NCBI GenBank assembly: GCA_963513935.1
Contig: OY740768.1
Location: 76,174,877 to 76,238,876, forward strand
Length of the DNA: 64,000 nt
Reading direction: 5' to 3'
DNA from: Aphrophora alni
Taxonomy: Eukaryota > Arthropoda > Insecta > Hemiptera > Aphrophoridae
Part shown: positions 1 through 13,562 of the stretch, one piece after another
Layout of the letters: each line of letters starts with the position of its first letter
How positions within the stretch are numbered: position 1 is the stretch's first letter
The notes under the pieces: generated by a model
The model's database searches: none
What the model was told of the DNA's origin: nothing
Seen by the model: only the letters and a program-made list of their open reading frames with translations
Position numbers and translations under genes: made by a program

Positions 1-519
1 ATAATAGCAGTTTTTGTGAGATGTGAAACAAACTATTCAATACGTATTAAAAGATGGATTCCATTTTCATTGATGTATCAATATTAGCGTCCATTGTTAA
101 AAACAAGGAGAAATCCACTCTCACGCTTTCCAATAGCGTGAGATTCTTACTGACTATACTACAGCTGTTGGTTCTTTGCACTTGGATTTTTGGTGACGCG
201 TCAGATAGATAGGCAGTGGAAATGGCAACGTCGTCGTCTCGCACTGCCCCTCTACGGCCGCATATCTTATTGTTTATTGTCAATGATATTAACTTTTTTT
301 AAAGCGAGTCATAAATCTTGTAATTATAGAAAGCTAAACAGGAGCTCAGATATATCCCAAAGTGATAAATTAATTAAGTATAGTCTATTAACCTACAAAT
401 AATTAACAGTTTTTTACACAACAGTAATGAACCTCTAATGAAACTGTAGTAGATAACAGGATGAACACATAGTTCATAAAGTTGTACATATGTGTCGCTA
501 GCGTCAGTAATTCAAGCTT
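1..519. other. Non-coding left edge
   Basis: No gene is supported here; the short open frames lack coding character. Positions about 100-157 carry, on the minus strand, a sequence resembling positions 3768-3815 (shared core AGTAAGAATCTCAC, then a match to GGATTTCTCC). The two copies lie in inverted orientation on either side of the LINE at 520-3281. Confidence 0.6.
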
Positions 520-3490
520 AGTTCAGTGGAATAACTCTGGCATAAAAACTAGTCTTCAATATATTCAATTTATTAATTTGCTAGGATAAAAGTCTGAATT
601 TGTACAAAAAATATTTCAAACGTACGGATAAGTGAACCTTTAGTCATAAAACACTCAATGTAAGTGTAAATTCAACAGAAATAAAGTTCAAAATAAATCT
701 TCTCACAGATACTTATTTTAATAAGAAGTGCTTTTCTATAAGAAACTTTCGCACCGACAGAACAAACAGAGCTGGAGGTGGTACGGCTGTAATAATACAT
801 AAGCATATAAAACATGTTGAAATTTTGATGCCCACACTAACATGCATTGAAGCTACTGCTATCAAGCTTGAGCTCAATGGCAGCCACACTACACTCATTT
901 CAGCGTACAATCCCCCGGGTAATATAGACACCCGTGATATAGATAAACTCCTGTTAACTTCTAACAAAGTTGTCATCGCCGGGGACTTAAATTCAAAACA
1001 TACACGCTGGGGCTGCAGACATACAAACTCAAGTGGGGGAATCCTTTACCGCTACATCGAATCAAACAATGCCATTCTACTGGCTCCCACTGAACCAACA
1101 CACCTTAGACTCACAACACAGAAGACATCCTCCGACTTGGCTATTGCTAAGGGCTTGACGGTATCACCGCAGCTGCACGTAGATAGGGATTTGAATTCAG
1201 ATCACTATCCTGTCGTAATGGCGGTGGCTGGCAATCCTATTAGCAAGGAGCCAAGAGAGGTGCTGAACTACCGACTTGCTGACTGGGAGATGTTCCGCCA
1301 GCAAGTGGATGGCTCATTACCTAACTCTGATGAGGTTCTGTCTCCTCAGGACATTGATAATGCTGTTTACAAACTAACAGCAGCCATACAGGACGCGACG
1401 AAAGCCGCAGTCCCGATTAAATGCCAGCCTCGGCATCACACGTTCATACCACGACACATACTTGCGCTCATCAAGCGTCGCAATAGGCTAAGAAGGGCAT
1501 TACAGCAGGGAGTAAATAGATGTACACCACGTACACAACTAAACCGTCTCAAGAGACGAATTAAGATAGAACTAACTCAATTTCGAGCTGAAGGCTTCCA
1601 AGCCGAATTGGTCAGTCTAGATGTCAGTGAGAAACCCGTATGGCCACTTGTAAAACACTTTACACGTTCACCTATGTGCTATCCCCCACTAATAGGCCCT
1701 CATGGACAGGTGGGGGACCCGGATGATAAGGTAAATCTATTTGCTGACACCCTGGAACAAACGTTTCAACCAAATACTCAGCCCTCTGACCCAGTTTTCA
1801 CTGACACTGTTGAAAACAACACTTTACAATTCGCCTACTCTCCTCACCAACACTCTATACACAAAACAACCCTCACAGAAATTAAGTGGGCGATTTCACA
1901 CACAAAGGCCAGGAAAGCTCCTGGGCCAGACACTATTGGAAATACAACACTCAAAAACTTATCGGAGAAAGCGCTCAGGTTCTTTACAAACATATGTAAT
2001 GCAATTCTCCGCACTCAACATTTCCCTGCTGCTTGGAAAGAAGCTAAAATATTAGTTTTTCCCAAGCTGGGGAAGGACAAGCATAGGCCCGAATCCTACA
2101 GACCCATTAGTTTGCTGAATACAATGAGCAAGGTCTTTGAGAAGATCCTGCTCAAACGTATCAACAAACATATACACACACACAACATCTTGAGGCCGGA
2201 GCAATTCGGTTTCAGAACCAAACACTCCACAACACTTCAACTGCTGAGAGTTGTTGAATACGCTACCAGGGGTTTCAATGGTAATCAGTCGACCGGGTCA
2301 GTCTTCCTGGATATTGAAAAGGCCTTTGATAGGGTTTGGCACAGTGGTCTAATAGACAAACTTAGGCAATACAACTTCCCAGACGGGCTGATACACCTCA
2401 TTAGGTCTTACCTAGCAGACCGCAAGTTCAGGGTTGATGTAGACCAAACAACATCCACACAGAGGACAATACAAGCTGGCGTGCCTCAAGGTTCGCTCAT
2501 CGGGCCCGTATTGTTCAATATCTACATCAACGACATTCCAACACTTGATAACACCAATGTGGCTATATATGCTGACGACACCGCGATATCCGCACAGTCA
2601 TGGCAACCATGTATGATCTACAGTAGGCTACAAACTTCACTAAACAATATAGAGCCATGGCTTAGAGCCTGGAGAGTAAAGGTAAATGTGTCCAAGTGCC
2701 AGGCGCTTTTGCTCTCTAAAAGAAACTCACACACCATTAATACTCCTTTACGCTTATTCAATGAAGATATACACTGGCATGGCCAGGTCAAGTACCTCGG
2801 GGTCATCCTAGATAGGAAACTGACTTGGTCTGCCCACATATCCGACACAATTAAAAGAGCAAACATGACACTGTCACAACTATATCCATTGCTCAATAAA
2901 ACAAGTTCTCTTGAATTGAGAACAGCCACCATAATCTATTTATCTATACTTAGAAGCGTCATTACCTATGCAGCGCCCGTCTGGGGACACACTGGGGACA
3001 CACACATGCGCAGGCTACAGATATTCCAAAACAAGGTTTTGAGAATAATCACTAAAGCACCAATGTGCACCAGAGTTAGGACCTTACATAAAGACTTAAA
3101 TGTGCCGTTCATCAAACAACACATTCAACAATTATCAGCTAATCTCTACAAGGGGGCACATGCACACCCAACATCAACACTAATCTCTTCACTAGGTACA
3201 TACGACACAACATTTGACAAACACAGACGGCCGCTGTCCTTATTCGCACGACCGACCTTGATCTCTCGTTTGGGCCTATAAAGCCATGCATAGCCTACTT
3301 CATACCTAAATTTCACCTCTTTGCTTTCTAGCTCTGTTTCAGATCAAAGGGTGCACCGCAGCGGCATGAGCCAAGCTGTCGCCACCAGGATGCAGTTGCA
3401 TGCAGTCTAATCTTGCACGCTTATTTCAGTAATCGAGTAGGCAGCAGAAGAAGATGTAGCTTGTATGTATCTCCTCCAATAAATTCACTA
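520..3490 (+). mobile_element. Jockey-type non-LTR retrotransposon (LINE), 5' damaged
   Basis: The element body runs from the remains of the endonuclease start (QWN..G at about 524, in another frame than the rest) through the complete reverse transcriptase, stopping at 3281, with a probable 3' untranslated tail ending near the AATAAA at about 3478. No ORF1 (gag-like) gene is visible upstream, so the copy is 5' truncated. No poly(A) tail or target duplication was found, so the exact ends are uncertain. Confidence 0.7.
585..3281 (+). CDS. LINE ORF2: endonuclease plus reverse transcriptase, N-terminus broken
   Basis: This is the replication protein of a LINE: the endonuclease nicks target DNA and the reverse transcriptase copies the element RNA at the nick. 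The frame is open from 585 after a stop at 582-584. An apparent start at 825 is internal, because residues just upstream (NRAGGGTAVIIHKHIKHVEI) are clearly endonuclease. Endonuclease motifs follow: GDLNSKHTRWG near 976-1008 and SDHYP near 1198-1212. The reverse transcriptase shows FLDIEKAFDRVW (about 2304-2340), GVPQGSLIGPVLFNIYINDIP-like motifs (about 2480-2540) and the catalytic YADD (about 2568-2579), then KYLGVILD. The first endonuclease block (QWN..G, 524) is in another frame, so one frameshift separates it. At the position where this family has a catalytic ET, the frame reads TDTYFN, apparently Glu to Asp. Jockey clade is my best assignment. Confidence 0.85.
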
Positions 3491-5226
3491 ACAAGGTATT
3501 TGTAAGGTAACTCCCATCCTTCACCTTGCACGCCACATCTACCAAACCTGGGCTCCTGCATGATCTGTCGCGAGGTTTTACCTGACTGGACTCTGTCAAG
3601 TCATATCTTTACCTCGTCCTTCGCGCGGATACATAAAGTTCTGCTTTCTTCCACATTTACAATCTCGATACGCCCATGGAAAGAGCTTCTCAGCTTGGTA
3701 CATGGAAAACCTTTCCTGTTTCCTTGTCCCACGCGATAGGGGTACTAACAGGAAGGAAGGTGGTTTTTAGTGAGTAAGAATCTCACACTATTGGGAAGAG
3801 CGGATTTCTCCCTTTGTCTTTTGAAGATTTTCCACCTATCCTGCGAAATTTAAAAAAATAAAATAATAAAATAAGAAACTTTCTATACTAACTTGTCTGG
3901 TGAGTTCAAAGCGTTTCAAGACGATTAGAATGAATCATGGCAAAAACTCAAAAACCAACCTTTTGCCGGAAAAATATATTTTTTTATGGCAAGTTATTTA
4001 TTTATTTGGTTTCTCGATGGACAATTATTAAGGCTAACTTTGTTTTATTATAGATCTTGGAAATTTAATGAAGTTTTGGGTTTTATGATTCAAACTTAAC
4101 ATAAAAGAATATTTACTGTAAACAAATGAGTTGGATTATAACAAAATCAACGTATTTTGATTTTGTTACTTTATATTTAAGGAGCTTACTCCACTCCTGT
4201 CATTCTATCCAATATAAGAGGTAGAGGATGTGAAGTAATCGCACAAAAATTCCACTTCCGGTTTTGACTAATATCACGTTTAATAATTTCAGGATTATCG
4301 ACATCCCGTCCGTCCGTCGTCGTCTGCACAATAGCATGATAATGTGCAGGGGACATTAATGTGCTTATGGTGAAATTTTAATCCCAAATAATTTGAAAAA
4401 CTATGTTTTTATATTTTTACTGAAGAAAATTAATTACAGTTTTGAAGACAATATCCATTTTATGATTCCGCTTCTCAAACACTGTTGACAATATTAAAAA
4501 TCGGTAAAATCAAATAATTGGTTTTAGACCTAGCTAAAACCATTTTGACTTGAATCTAAGAAGTTCTACAGCATGCCATTAGAAAATATAAATATAGCCT
4601 CACACTTGTCTAAATCACTATTAATTAAGCAATGTTTTTGACAACACTTGAATAAATCCTTTCAAATCACAAAATGAGAATAAAAAAACTTTATTTCTGT
4701 GAAATTCGATTCTAATATTTAGTTCACATCTCTCCAAAAAAAAAATGCCAGTTCTTCTAAAAATATCAATCTACCATAGTGATGTTATAAAATATGCAAA
4801 TCTCTCAAAATCAACACTATCAATTTCGTTCAAATTTCGATGATCTTTGAAGATTAATAATACCCAATAATAATGTGTATGAAAATCACAAGTAAAAATA
4901 TTGTTAAGTATGTGTAAAAAAAAAAAAAAGAACTTTGCTGTCGTTATTAAAACTTGATTAAATCAAATGCTATGAAGGAATATATAAAATACCTTTATGG
5001 TGTTGTAATGGAGGCCGACTGTGACTGAGACAGTCAATTAGTCAACATTACTAACCAATTGAAAGGGCGTCATACTTCATTTCACTTTTTGTTTATAAAC
5101 TACCGAACTCATGACTTTTGCTAATTAATAATTATACTACACTCTTAACCTATCTATACTTGAGCAGTAAGCAAACAAAATTAAATTAACAATAAAAAAA
5201 TTAACCAAAGCATTATTCATTAAGAT
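3282..5226. other. Non-coding stretch between LINE and tandem array
   Basis: No gene recognised. The first 200 bases are probably LINE 3' tail. A 110-bp block at 3739-3852 is shared with the tandem units downstream. The remainder is AT-rich with an A-run near 4918-4928 and no feature I can support. Confidence 0.5.
3739..3852 (+). repeat. Dispersed copy of a block from the 3.8-kb tandem unit
   Basis: The block containing GTACTAACAGGAAGGAAGG, AAGAATCTCACACTATTGGG and GGATTTCTCCCTTTGTCTTT recurs at about 8376-8485 and 12185-12293, inside tandem units 1 and 2. Flanking sequence beyond about 3855 differs, so this is an isolated copy of a conserved block and not another full unit. Confidence 0.75.
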
Positions 5227-6100
5227 ATGTGCCCAACCTTTCGGTAGGGCGTTACAAAAATTGTTTATAGACTCATCATGTGTTCCCCACCACGGAAATC
5301 TTTAGTAAAAGGCGAAAGATTTATACGATTTGAAGGGAAACCAGAGTAACGATTAAGAGTCAAAATATCTCCCTATTAAAAATATCTTTAAATAAACTAT
5401 TGAGAACATATTAAATGTGTATCATATTTATCAAAAGTTAAACGATTATGTAAATTTTGGTGATAAATAACAATTGTATAAGTTATTTAAAATGTTTTAA
5501 TTTATAAAATGAAGGTTTTATTTGCCTACATTACTAAAATTTGTAAATTAGTAGCATGTTGGAACAATTTATTGAAGCAAGCATTGGAGTTTAATGTTTC
5601 TCATGTTCTCCATTAGAATGCGCTACGCACAGCAGCCTATATTTTGCTAACATTTTAGCTTTGATATCCAGTAAAAAGACAATTTTAAGTTGTCATCCTT
5701 AGATTCAGGCTTTCTACTATTATTTAAATAGATTTCTTCTCGTTACACTTTTATTAAAATTATCATTACCATTTTTAAAAAGTGAATTTATTAAAAAATA
5801 ATTATCTTTTTACTGAATTAAGGTTATAATTTATCAAATTTCGTTAAAATATGTTTTACAAAAATTCCAACTTTTAGGACAGGATTATTTTTTAACAATA
5901 ACTCCAGAACCGAGATTTTTGGTACTTCATTTTTTATAAAAATAATAAAATCACTCCTTTATAACAAGCAAAGCGTAACAATTTTCAATAATATTTAGTT
6001 TCGTCTAATAGGTTTAAAATAAGAAGTTAGTACACCAAGTATATTTAAATTATGTATTCGTACCAGTTTAATGTTTTTATTCAAATATAATATATATGTT

Positions 6101-6103
<3 letters not shown>

Positions 6104-6141
<38 letters not shown>
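6104..6141. repeat. (TA)n microsatellite in unit 1
   Basis: Pure TA dinucleotide run. The equivalent runs in unit 2 (9942-9965) and partial unit 3 (13514-13560) have different lengths, as expected from slippage after duplication. Confidence 0.9.
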
Positions 6142-6143
<2 letters not shown>

Positions 6144-7827
6144 ATTTTAAATGAGAAAAACATTTTTATTTCTCTTTTAATTACAATGTTCCCAGACGAA
6201 ATCTATGAAAATGAAATAATTGAGGATGACAAGTGGAAGAAACAAATAATAACCTTACTTCTGTAGTATCACATAAACTGTTGGGAAAATAATAATACAA
6301 GTCAAAATTTAAATATAGGGATTAGTATTGTGTAAGGGCAACGGAATGGGGAGGGGGAGGGGAAGAAATAAAAACTAAACGTGAGTTTTAGTTCTTATTT
6401 GTATTCAAGTCTAAAAATAATCGGTCTATAAAGCATAAAAAAGTCTCACTAAAAATTCTAATTGTAGGCAGACGAATTCCCATTTAGACCATTGAATTGA
6501 AGACAACTTCGTATGTATCAAACACAGAATTATCTTTCGCTATACTGGTCTAACAAGCAAAACCTCAACACATTTTTTTTTTTAAACTTATTAATTGGTG
6601 CAATCATTAATTCTTATCATATTGGATGTCTCTAATATGCCTACTAATTAATAATAGCCTATTTGATTTACAATTATTAATTACACAACAGTAAGAACAC
6701 AATATATTTATATACGTTTATGTTAGATTCGATTTTGGCCCCCTAGGGTCTTACAAAAATTGCCGTAGCGGTCGATATTTCACGACCCATGGCGGGGTAT
6801 TGGTAAAAGTTTTCAATAAGCAATAATCGCACCTCAGATAGACTTCATTGGTTACGATATTGCCACTGCGCAAAGTTAACAATGAAGGTTCATAGAACCC
6901 TTGACTAATTATATGAACCATATTGACTAATTATATGAACCATAGTTATTGGGTGTGAGAGGTTTGCAATAAAATTATTAGCAAATTTCTCTCCAAAGTA
7001 AGATGTATTTTATAATCTGATGTATTATTTAAAAACTAAATTTATTTTCATATATTAAATTTTTTAAATGTAGAAAAGATGAAGTATTATTTTGTAGTAA
7101 AAGACTTAATTTTAAATGTTTTTTTTTATATAGCACTATTCTCTCGTAAGTTACTACATCATGGTGTTTACATGTCTTCAGTTCACAAAAGTTCCTACCC
7201 TAGGAAATGTTGATTTAGATAGACACCCATTAAAAGACTGGGTTTGGAATTTTTGGTTGGAGAAGATATGTTCATTTTTTATTTTCAATAAATAACCGTC
7301 ACAGTGGAAAGTTACAAAACGTACATTTATTATCCCTGAATAGAAAATTTAATGTGAGAGGATTCCAAATTTAGTCACATTAGGATGGATGAGTCCAAAT
7401 TTGGTGGGTTGAAAGTTTTATTTAGGCAACAATGTACACTAAAAACGACACTATTTTGTACATTTACAAATAAAGGAGAACCAATCGTAATAAATAAAAC
7501 AATTTTTAGAATAAACTGACGAGATAATACGCACTTAAAAAAAACAACCATTCATTTATTATCGAAAAGTTAACCTTGATGATCTATATTTTAATCGGTG
7601 CAAACTCGAATCCAGGCATTCTTCAATAACGAACAGTTGATAATAATATCAATAATTTAATTTTTCAATAACTTTGTAGTATTAACTTGAAAACATGTGT
7701 TGTTTACAAAAGCGAACAGATTTCCATGAACTAAATAAAATATCTTAAATTGTTTGGTTCAATTCTCATATAGTTGATAAAATCAAACATGAAAATACAA
7801 TAACGATTATAAATTTGCTACTATGGT

Positions 7828-8010
7828 TTGTTGAAATTATTAATGGAAAAAGTCCAACCACTCAGATTACACTCCTCCCGAACCTCTCGTAAGAAAGGCG
7901 AACGATCATCGATGACTGAAAGTAAATACAAGATTCACTCTCAGCCTGCCTCACGCTCAGGGAAGAGTGCTAAGACTCATCAACATGGTTGGAGAACACT
8001 TCCGTATTGA
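7828..8010 (+). other. Exon-like 60-codon open frame in tandem unit 1
   Basis: A GC-richer island in AT-rich DNA with an open frame rich in Ser, Arg and Lys. The same 60 residues are encoded at 11631-11813 in unit 2, where a GAA/GAG difference is synonymous. With so recent a duplication this is weak evidence of selection. No family is recognised, and flanking splice sites are not convincing. It may be a fragment of a gene or a chance frame. Confidence 0.2.
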
Positions 8011-9064
8011 AAATGTCTGTGTGAAGATATACTACAGAAATGATCCTGTGAAGTATGATCTTAACAATTACTGAATAACCTGAATGTGTAGTTGAAAATT
8101 GCGTTAAGACAATGTGCGAGAGGTAACAACTTAAATTGATATAAAATATATAATAAAACAAAATTTTCATGTTTGGACTACAAAAAGTGAAATAATACTT
8201 ATTTTTATATTTTATTTTATCTTCATACATTAATTTAAGTAAATAAATTTAATAAACAAATAAAGGAATTGTTTTAGTATCGAGCAGAGACATCTATGGT
8301 GACTGTTGTAATTAACAGCACTAGCTCTACACTAACATAAATAAAGTACTTTGTGAGGGCAATTCCCTTGTGATAAGAGTACTAAACAGGAAGGAAGGTG
8401 GTTTTTAATAAGAATCTCACACTATTGGGAAGAGGGGATTTCTCCCTTTGTCTTTTGAACATTTTCCACCTACTCTACGAAATTTAAAAAAATTTAAAAA
8501 AATATGAAGATATATTTTATTTCACCAGTTTGATCTCATCCCAGTTATGGTTTTGGAAAAAAACATTCTTCATAAAACTGGAAGTCCTCTATGAATGACA
8601 GACAGCTTCTGTAATAACATTTACTGCAACTGAACTGAATATAAAACATGATATTAATGAATTTTGACTAGTTGAGATTGAAATTAATGAGATTAAATAA
8701 AATATTTGTTTATTAAATTTGGAAAAGGGGGATATGAAGATAGGACTTTATTTCTTATACTGTCTTTGAAAATGTTTGAGATCCCATTCCCCCATAAGAT
8801 GGAAGAAAGAGACCCCTGTGTCTGGTGGTTAATCACTTATAACATAACGGACAATGATTAATGACTATATTATCAAAACAGTAATTTATTTATCAATAAC
8901 TATTTAGAATACAGTACCAAAACAAAACTTGAGAATATCCACCATATATATTTTTGAAATTAGTACAGTAAAGTTAAATTATTGTTATACTGGTTAGTGG
9001 TTACACTGATATTTTCACTTTGTGTTCCAGAAAATCGAACTCAGACATTGATTATTTTCGAATG

Positions 9065-12000
9065 ATGTGCCCAACCTTTCGGTAGGGCGTTACAAAAATT
9101 GTTTATAGACTCATCATGTGTTCCCCTCCACGGAAATCTTTAGTAAAAGGCGAAAGATTTATACGATTTGAAGGGAAACCAGAGTGCCGATTGAAGGTCA
9201 AAATATCTCCCTATTAAAAATATCTTTAAATAAACTATTGAGAACATATTAAATGTGTATCATATTTATCAAAAGTTAAACGATTATGTAAATTTTGGTG
9301 ATAAATAACAATTGTATAAGTTATTTAAAATGTTTTAATTTATAAAATGAAGGTTTTATTTGCCTACATTACTAAAATTTGTAAAATTAGTAGCATGTTG
9401 GAACAATTTTTGAAGCAAGCATTGGAGTTTAATGTTTCTCATGTTCTCCATTAGAATGCGCTACGCACAGCAGCCTATATTTGGCTAACATTTTAGCTTT
9501 GATATCCAGTAAAAAGACAATTTTAAGTTGTCATCCTTAGATTCAGGCTTTCTACTATTATTTAAATAGATTTCTTATCGTGACACTTTTATTAAAATTA
9601 TCATTACCATTTTTAAAAAGTGAATTTATTAAAAAATAATTATCTTTTTACTGAATTAAGGTTATAATTTATCAAATTTCGTTAAAATATGTTTTACAAA
9701 AATTCCAACTTTTAGGACAGGATTATTTTTTAACAATAACTCCAGAACCGAGATTTTTGGGGCTTCATTTTTTATAAAAATAATAAAATCACTCCTTTAT
9801 AACAAGCAAAGCGTAACAATTTTCAATAATATTTAGTTTCGTCTAATAGGTTTAAAATAAGAAGTTAGTACACCAAGTATATTTAAATTATGTATTCGTA
9901 CCAGTTTAATGTTTTTATTCAAATATAATATATATGTTTGTGTATATATATATATATATATATATGGATTTTAAATGAGAAAAACATTTTTATTTCTCTT
10001 TTAATTACAATGTTCCCAGACGAAATCTATGAAAATGGAAATAATTGAGGATGACAAGTGGAAGAAACAAATAATAACCTTACTTCTGTAGTATCACATA
10101 AACTGTTGGGAAAATAATAATACAAGTCAAAATTTAAATATAGGGATTAGTATTGTGTAAGGGCAACGGAATGGGGAGGGGAGGGGGAGGGGAAGAAATA
10201 AAAACTAAACGTGAGTTTTAGTTCTTATTTGTATTCAAGTCTAAAAATAATCGGTCTATAAAGCATAAAAAAGTCTCACTAAAAATTCTAATTGTAGGCA
10301 GACGAATTCCCATTTAGACCATTGAATTGAAGACAACTTCGTATGTATCAAACACAGAATTATCTTTCGCTATACTGGTCTAACAAGCAAAACCTCAACA
10401 CATTTTTTTTTTTAAACTTATTAATTGGTGCAATCATTAATTCTTATCATATTGGATGTCTCTAATATGCCTACTAATTAATAATAGCCTATTTGATTTA
10501 CAATTATTATTAATTACACAACAGTAAGAACACAATATATTTATATACGTTTATGTTAGATTCGATTATGGCCCCCTAGGGTCTTACAAAAATTGCCGTA
10601 GCGGTCGATATTTCACGACCACATGGCGGGGTATTGGTAAAAGTTTTCAATAAGCAATAATCGCACCTCAGATAGACTTCATTGGTTACGATATTGCCAC
10701 TGCGCAAAGTTAACAATGAGGGTTCATAGAATTGACTAATAATATGAACCATAGGGTGTGAGAGGTTTGCAATAAAATTATTAGCAAATTTCTCTCCAAA
10801 GTAAGATGTATTTTATAATCTGATGTATTATTTAAAAACTAAATTTATTTTCATATATTAAATTTTAAATGTAGAAAAACATAAAGTATTATTTTGTAGT
10901 AAAAGACTTAATTTTAAATGTTTTTTTTTATATAGCACTATTCTCTCGTAAGTTACTACATCATGGTGTTTACATGTCTTCAGTTCACAAAAGTTCCTAC
11001 CCTAGGAAATGTTGATTTAGATAGACACCCATTAAAAGTGGGTTTGGAATTTTTGGTTGGAGAAGATTGGTTCTTTTTTATTTTCATAATAACCCAACAT
11101 TGGAAAGTTACAAAACGTACATTTATTATCCCTGAAGAAAATTTAATGTGAGAGGATTCCAAATTTAGTCACATTAAGGATGGATGAGTCCAAATTTGGT
11201 GGGTTGAAAGTTTTATTTAGGCAACAATGTACACTAAAAACGACACTATTTTGTACATTTACAAAATAAGGAGAACCAATCGTAATAAATAAAACAATTT
11301 TTAGAATAAACTGACGAGACAATACGCTCTTAAAAAAAACAACTAATCATTTTTATCGAAAAGTTAACCTTGATGATCTATATATTAATCGGTGCAAACC
11401 CGATCCAGGCATTCTTTCAATAACGAACAGTTGATAATAATATCAATAATTTAATTTTTCAATAACTTTGTAGTATTTATTAACTTGAAAACATGTGTAA
11501 TTGTTTGCAAAAGCGAACAGATTTCCATGAACTAAATAAAATATCTCAAATTGTTTGGTTCACAATTCTCATATAGTTGATAAAATTAAACATGAAAATA
11601 CAATAACGATGACAAATTTGCTACTATGGTTTGTTGAAATTATTAATGGAGAAAGTCCAACCACTCAGATTACACTCCTCCCGAACCTCTCGTAAGAAAG
11701 GCGAACGATCATCGATGACTGAAAGTAAATACAAGATTCACTCTCAGCCTGCCTCACGCTCAGGGAAGAGTGCTAAGACTCATCAACATGGTTGGAGAAC
11801 ACTTCCGTATTGAAAATGTCTGTGTGAAGATATACTACAGAAATGATCCTGTGAAGTATGATCTTAACAATTACTGAATAACCTGAATGTGTAGTTGAAA
11901 ATTGCGTTAAGACAATGTGCGAGAGGTAACAACTTAAATTGATATAAAATATATAATAAAACAAAATTTTCATGTTTGGACTACAAAAAGTGAAATAATA

Positions 12001-12877
12001 CTTATTTTTATATTTTATTTTATCTTCATACATTAATTTAAGTAAATAAATTTAATAAACAAATAAAGGAATTGTTTTAGTATCGAGCAGAGACATCTAT
12101 GGTGACTGTTGTAATAAAATTAACAGCACTAGCTCTACACTAACATAAATAAAGTACTTTGTGAGGGTCATTCCCTTGTGATAAGAGTACTAAACAGGAA
12201 GGAAGGTTTTAATAAGAATCTCACACTATTGGGAAGAGGGGATTTCTCCCTTTGTCTTTTGAACATTTTCCACCTACTCTACGAAATTTAAAAAAATAGT
12301 AAAAATTTAAAAAAATATGAAGATATATTTTATTTCACCAGTTTGATCTCATCCCAGTTATGGTTTTGGAAAAAAACATTCTTCATAAAACTGGAAGTCC
12401 TCTATGAATGACAGACAGCTTCTGTAATAACATTTACTGCAACTGAACTGAATATAAAACATGATATTAATGAATTTTGACTAGTTGAGATTGAAATTAA
12501 TGAGATTAAATAAAATATTTGTTTATTAAATTTGGAAAAGGGGGATATGAAGATAGGACTTTATTTCTTATACTGTCTTTGAAAATGTTTGAGATCCCAT
12601 TCCCCCATAAGATGGAAGAAAGAGACCCCTGTGTCTGGTGGTTAATCACTTATAACATAACGGACAATGATTAATGACTATATTATCAAAACAGTAATTT
12701 ATTTATCAATAACTATTTAGAATACAGTACCAAAACAAAACTTGAGAATATCCACCATATATATTTTTGAAATTAGTACAGTAAAGTTAAATTATTGTTA
12801 TACTGGTTAGTGGTTACACTGATATTTTCACTTTGTGTTCCAGAAAATCGAACTCAGACATTGATTATTTTCGAATG
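9065..12877 (+). repeat. Large tandem duplication, unit 2 (3813 bp)
   Basis: Second copy of the 3.8-kb unit in direct orientation directly after unit 1. Its first 160 bases carry variants (CCTCCACGG, GAGTGCCGATTGAAGG) shared with the start of partial unit 3 and not with unit 1, which has CCACCACGG and GAGTAACGATTAAGAG. It contains its own (TA)n run at 9942-9965 and the second copy of the exon-like block. Confidence 0.85.
11631..11813 (+). other. Exon-like 60-codon open frame in tandem unit 2
   Basis: Encodes the same 60 residues as 7828-8010. See that entry for the description; function unknown. Confidence 0.2.
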
Positions 12878-13511
12878 ATGTGCCCAACCTTTCGGTAGGG
12901 CGTTACAAAAATTGTTTATAGACTCATCATGTGTTCCCCTCCACGGAAATCTTTAGTAAAAGGCGAAAGATTTATACGATTTGAAGGGAAACCAGAGTGC
13001 CGATTGAAGGTCAAAATATCTCCCTATTAAAAATATTTTTAAATAAACTATTGAGAACATATTAAATGTGAATCAAATTTATCAAAAGTTAAACGTTTAC
13101 GTAAATTTTGGTGATAAATAACAATTACATAAGTTATTTAAAATGTTATAATTTATAAAATGAAGGTTTTATTTGTCTACATAATAAAGTTAGTAAAATT
13201 AGTAGTATTTGAAAATTAAGTGAATTTATTTAAAATAATTATATTTTTACTGAATTGAGAGTATAATTTTTGCAAATTTCGTTAAAATATGTTTTACAAA
13301 AATTCCAACTTTTAGGACAGGATTATTTTTCAATAACTCCAGAACCGAAATTTTTGGGACTTCATTTTTTATAAAAATAAAAAATTACATTGCACCTCTT
13401 TAACAAAACATAACAGTTTTGAATAATATTTAGTTGCGTGTATAGGTTATAACAATAGGAAATTAGTACCAAGTATATTTAATTATGTGTTTGTAACTGT
13501 TTGATGTTTTT

Positions 13512-13562
<51 letters not shown>

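Larger units (their letters stand above)
5227..9064 (+). repeat. Large tandem duplication, unit 1 (3838 bp)
   Basis: The unit begins with ATGTGCCCAACCTTTCGGTA and recurs immediately downstream at 9065 and 12878. Units 1 and 2 are near-identical along their length, differing mainly in small indels and in the length of an internal (TA)n. The unit is AT-rich and mostly non-coding. It contains one GC-richer, exon-like block (about 7815-8010). No terminal inverted repeats, reverse transcriptase or transposase was seen, so whether this is a host segmental duplication or an array of a non-autonomous element is open. Confidence 0.85.

Noticed and set aside
10963..11151. 62-codon open frame in tandem unit 2
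   Set aside because: The equivalent segment of unit 1 (about 7164-7350) has frame-breaking indels, so it is not conserved as coding.
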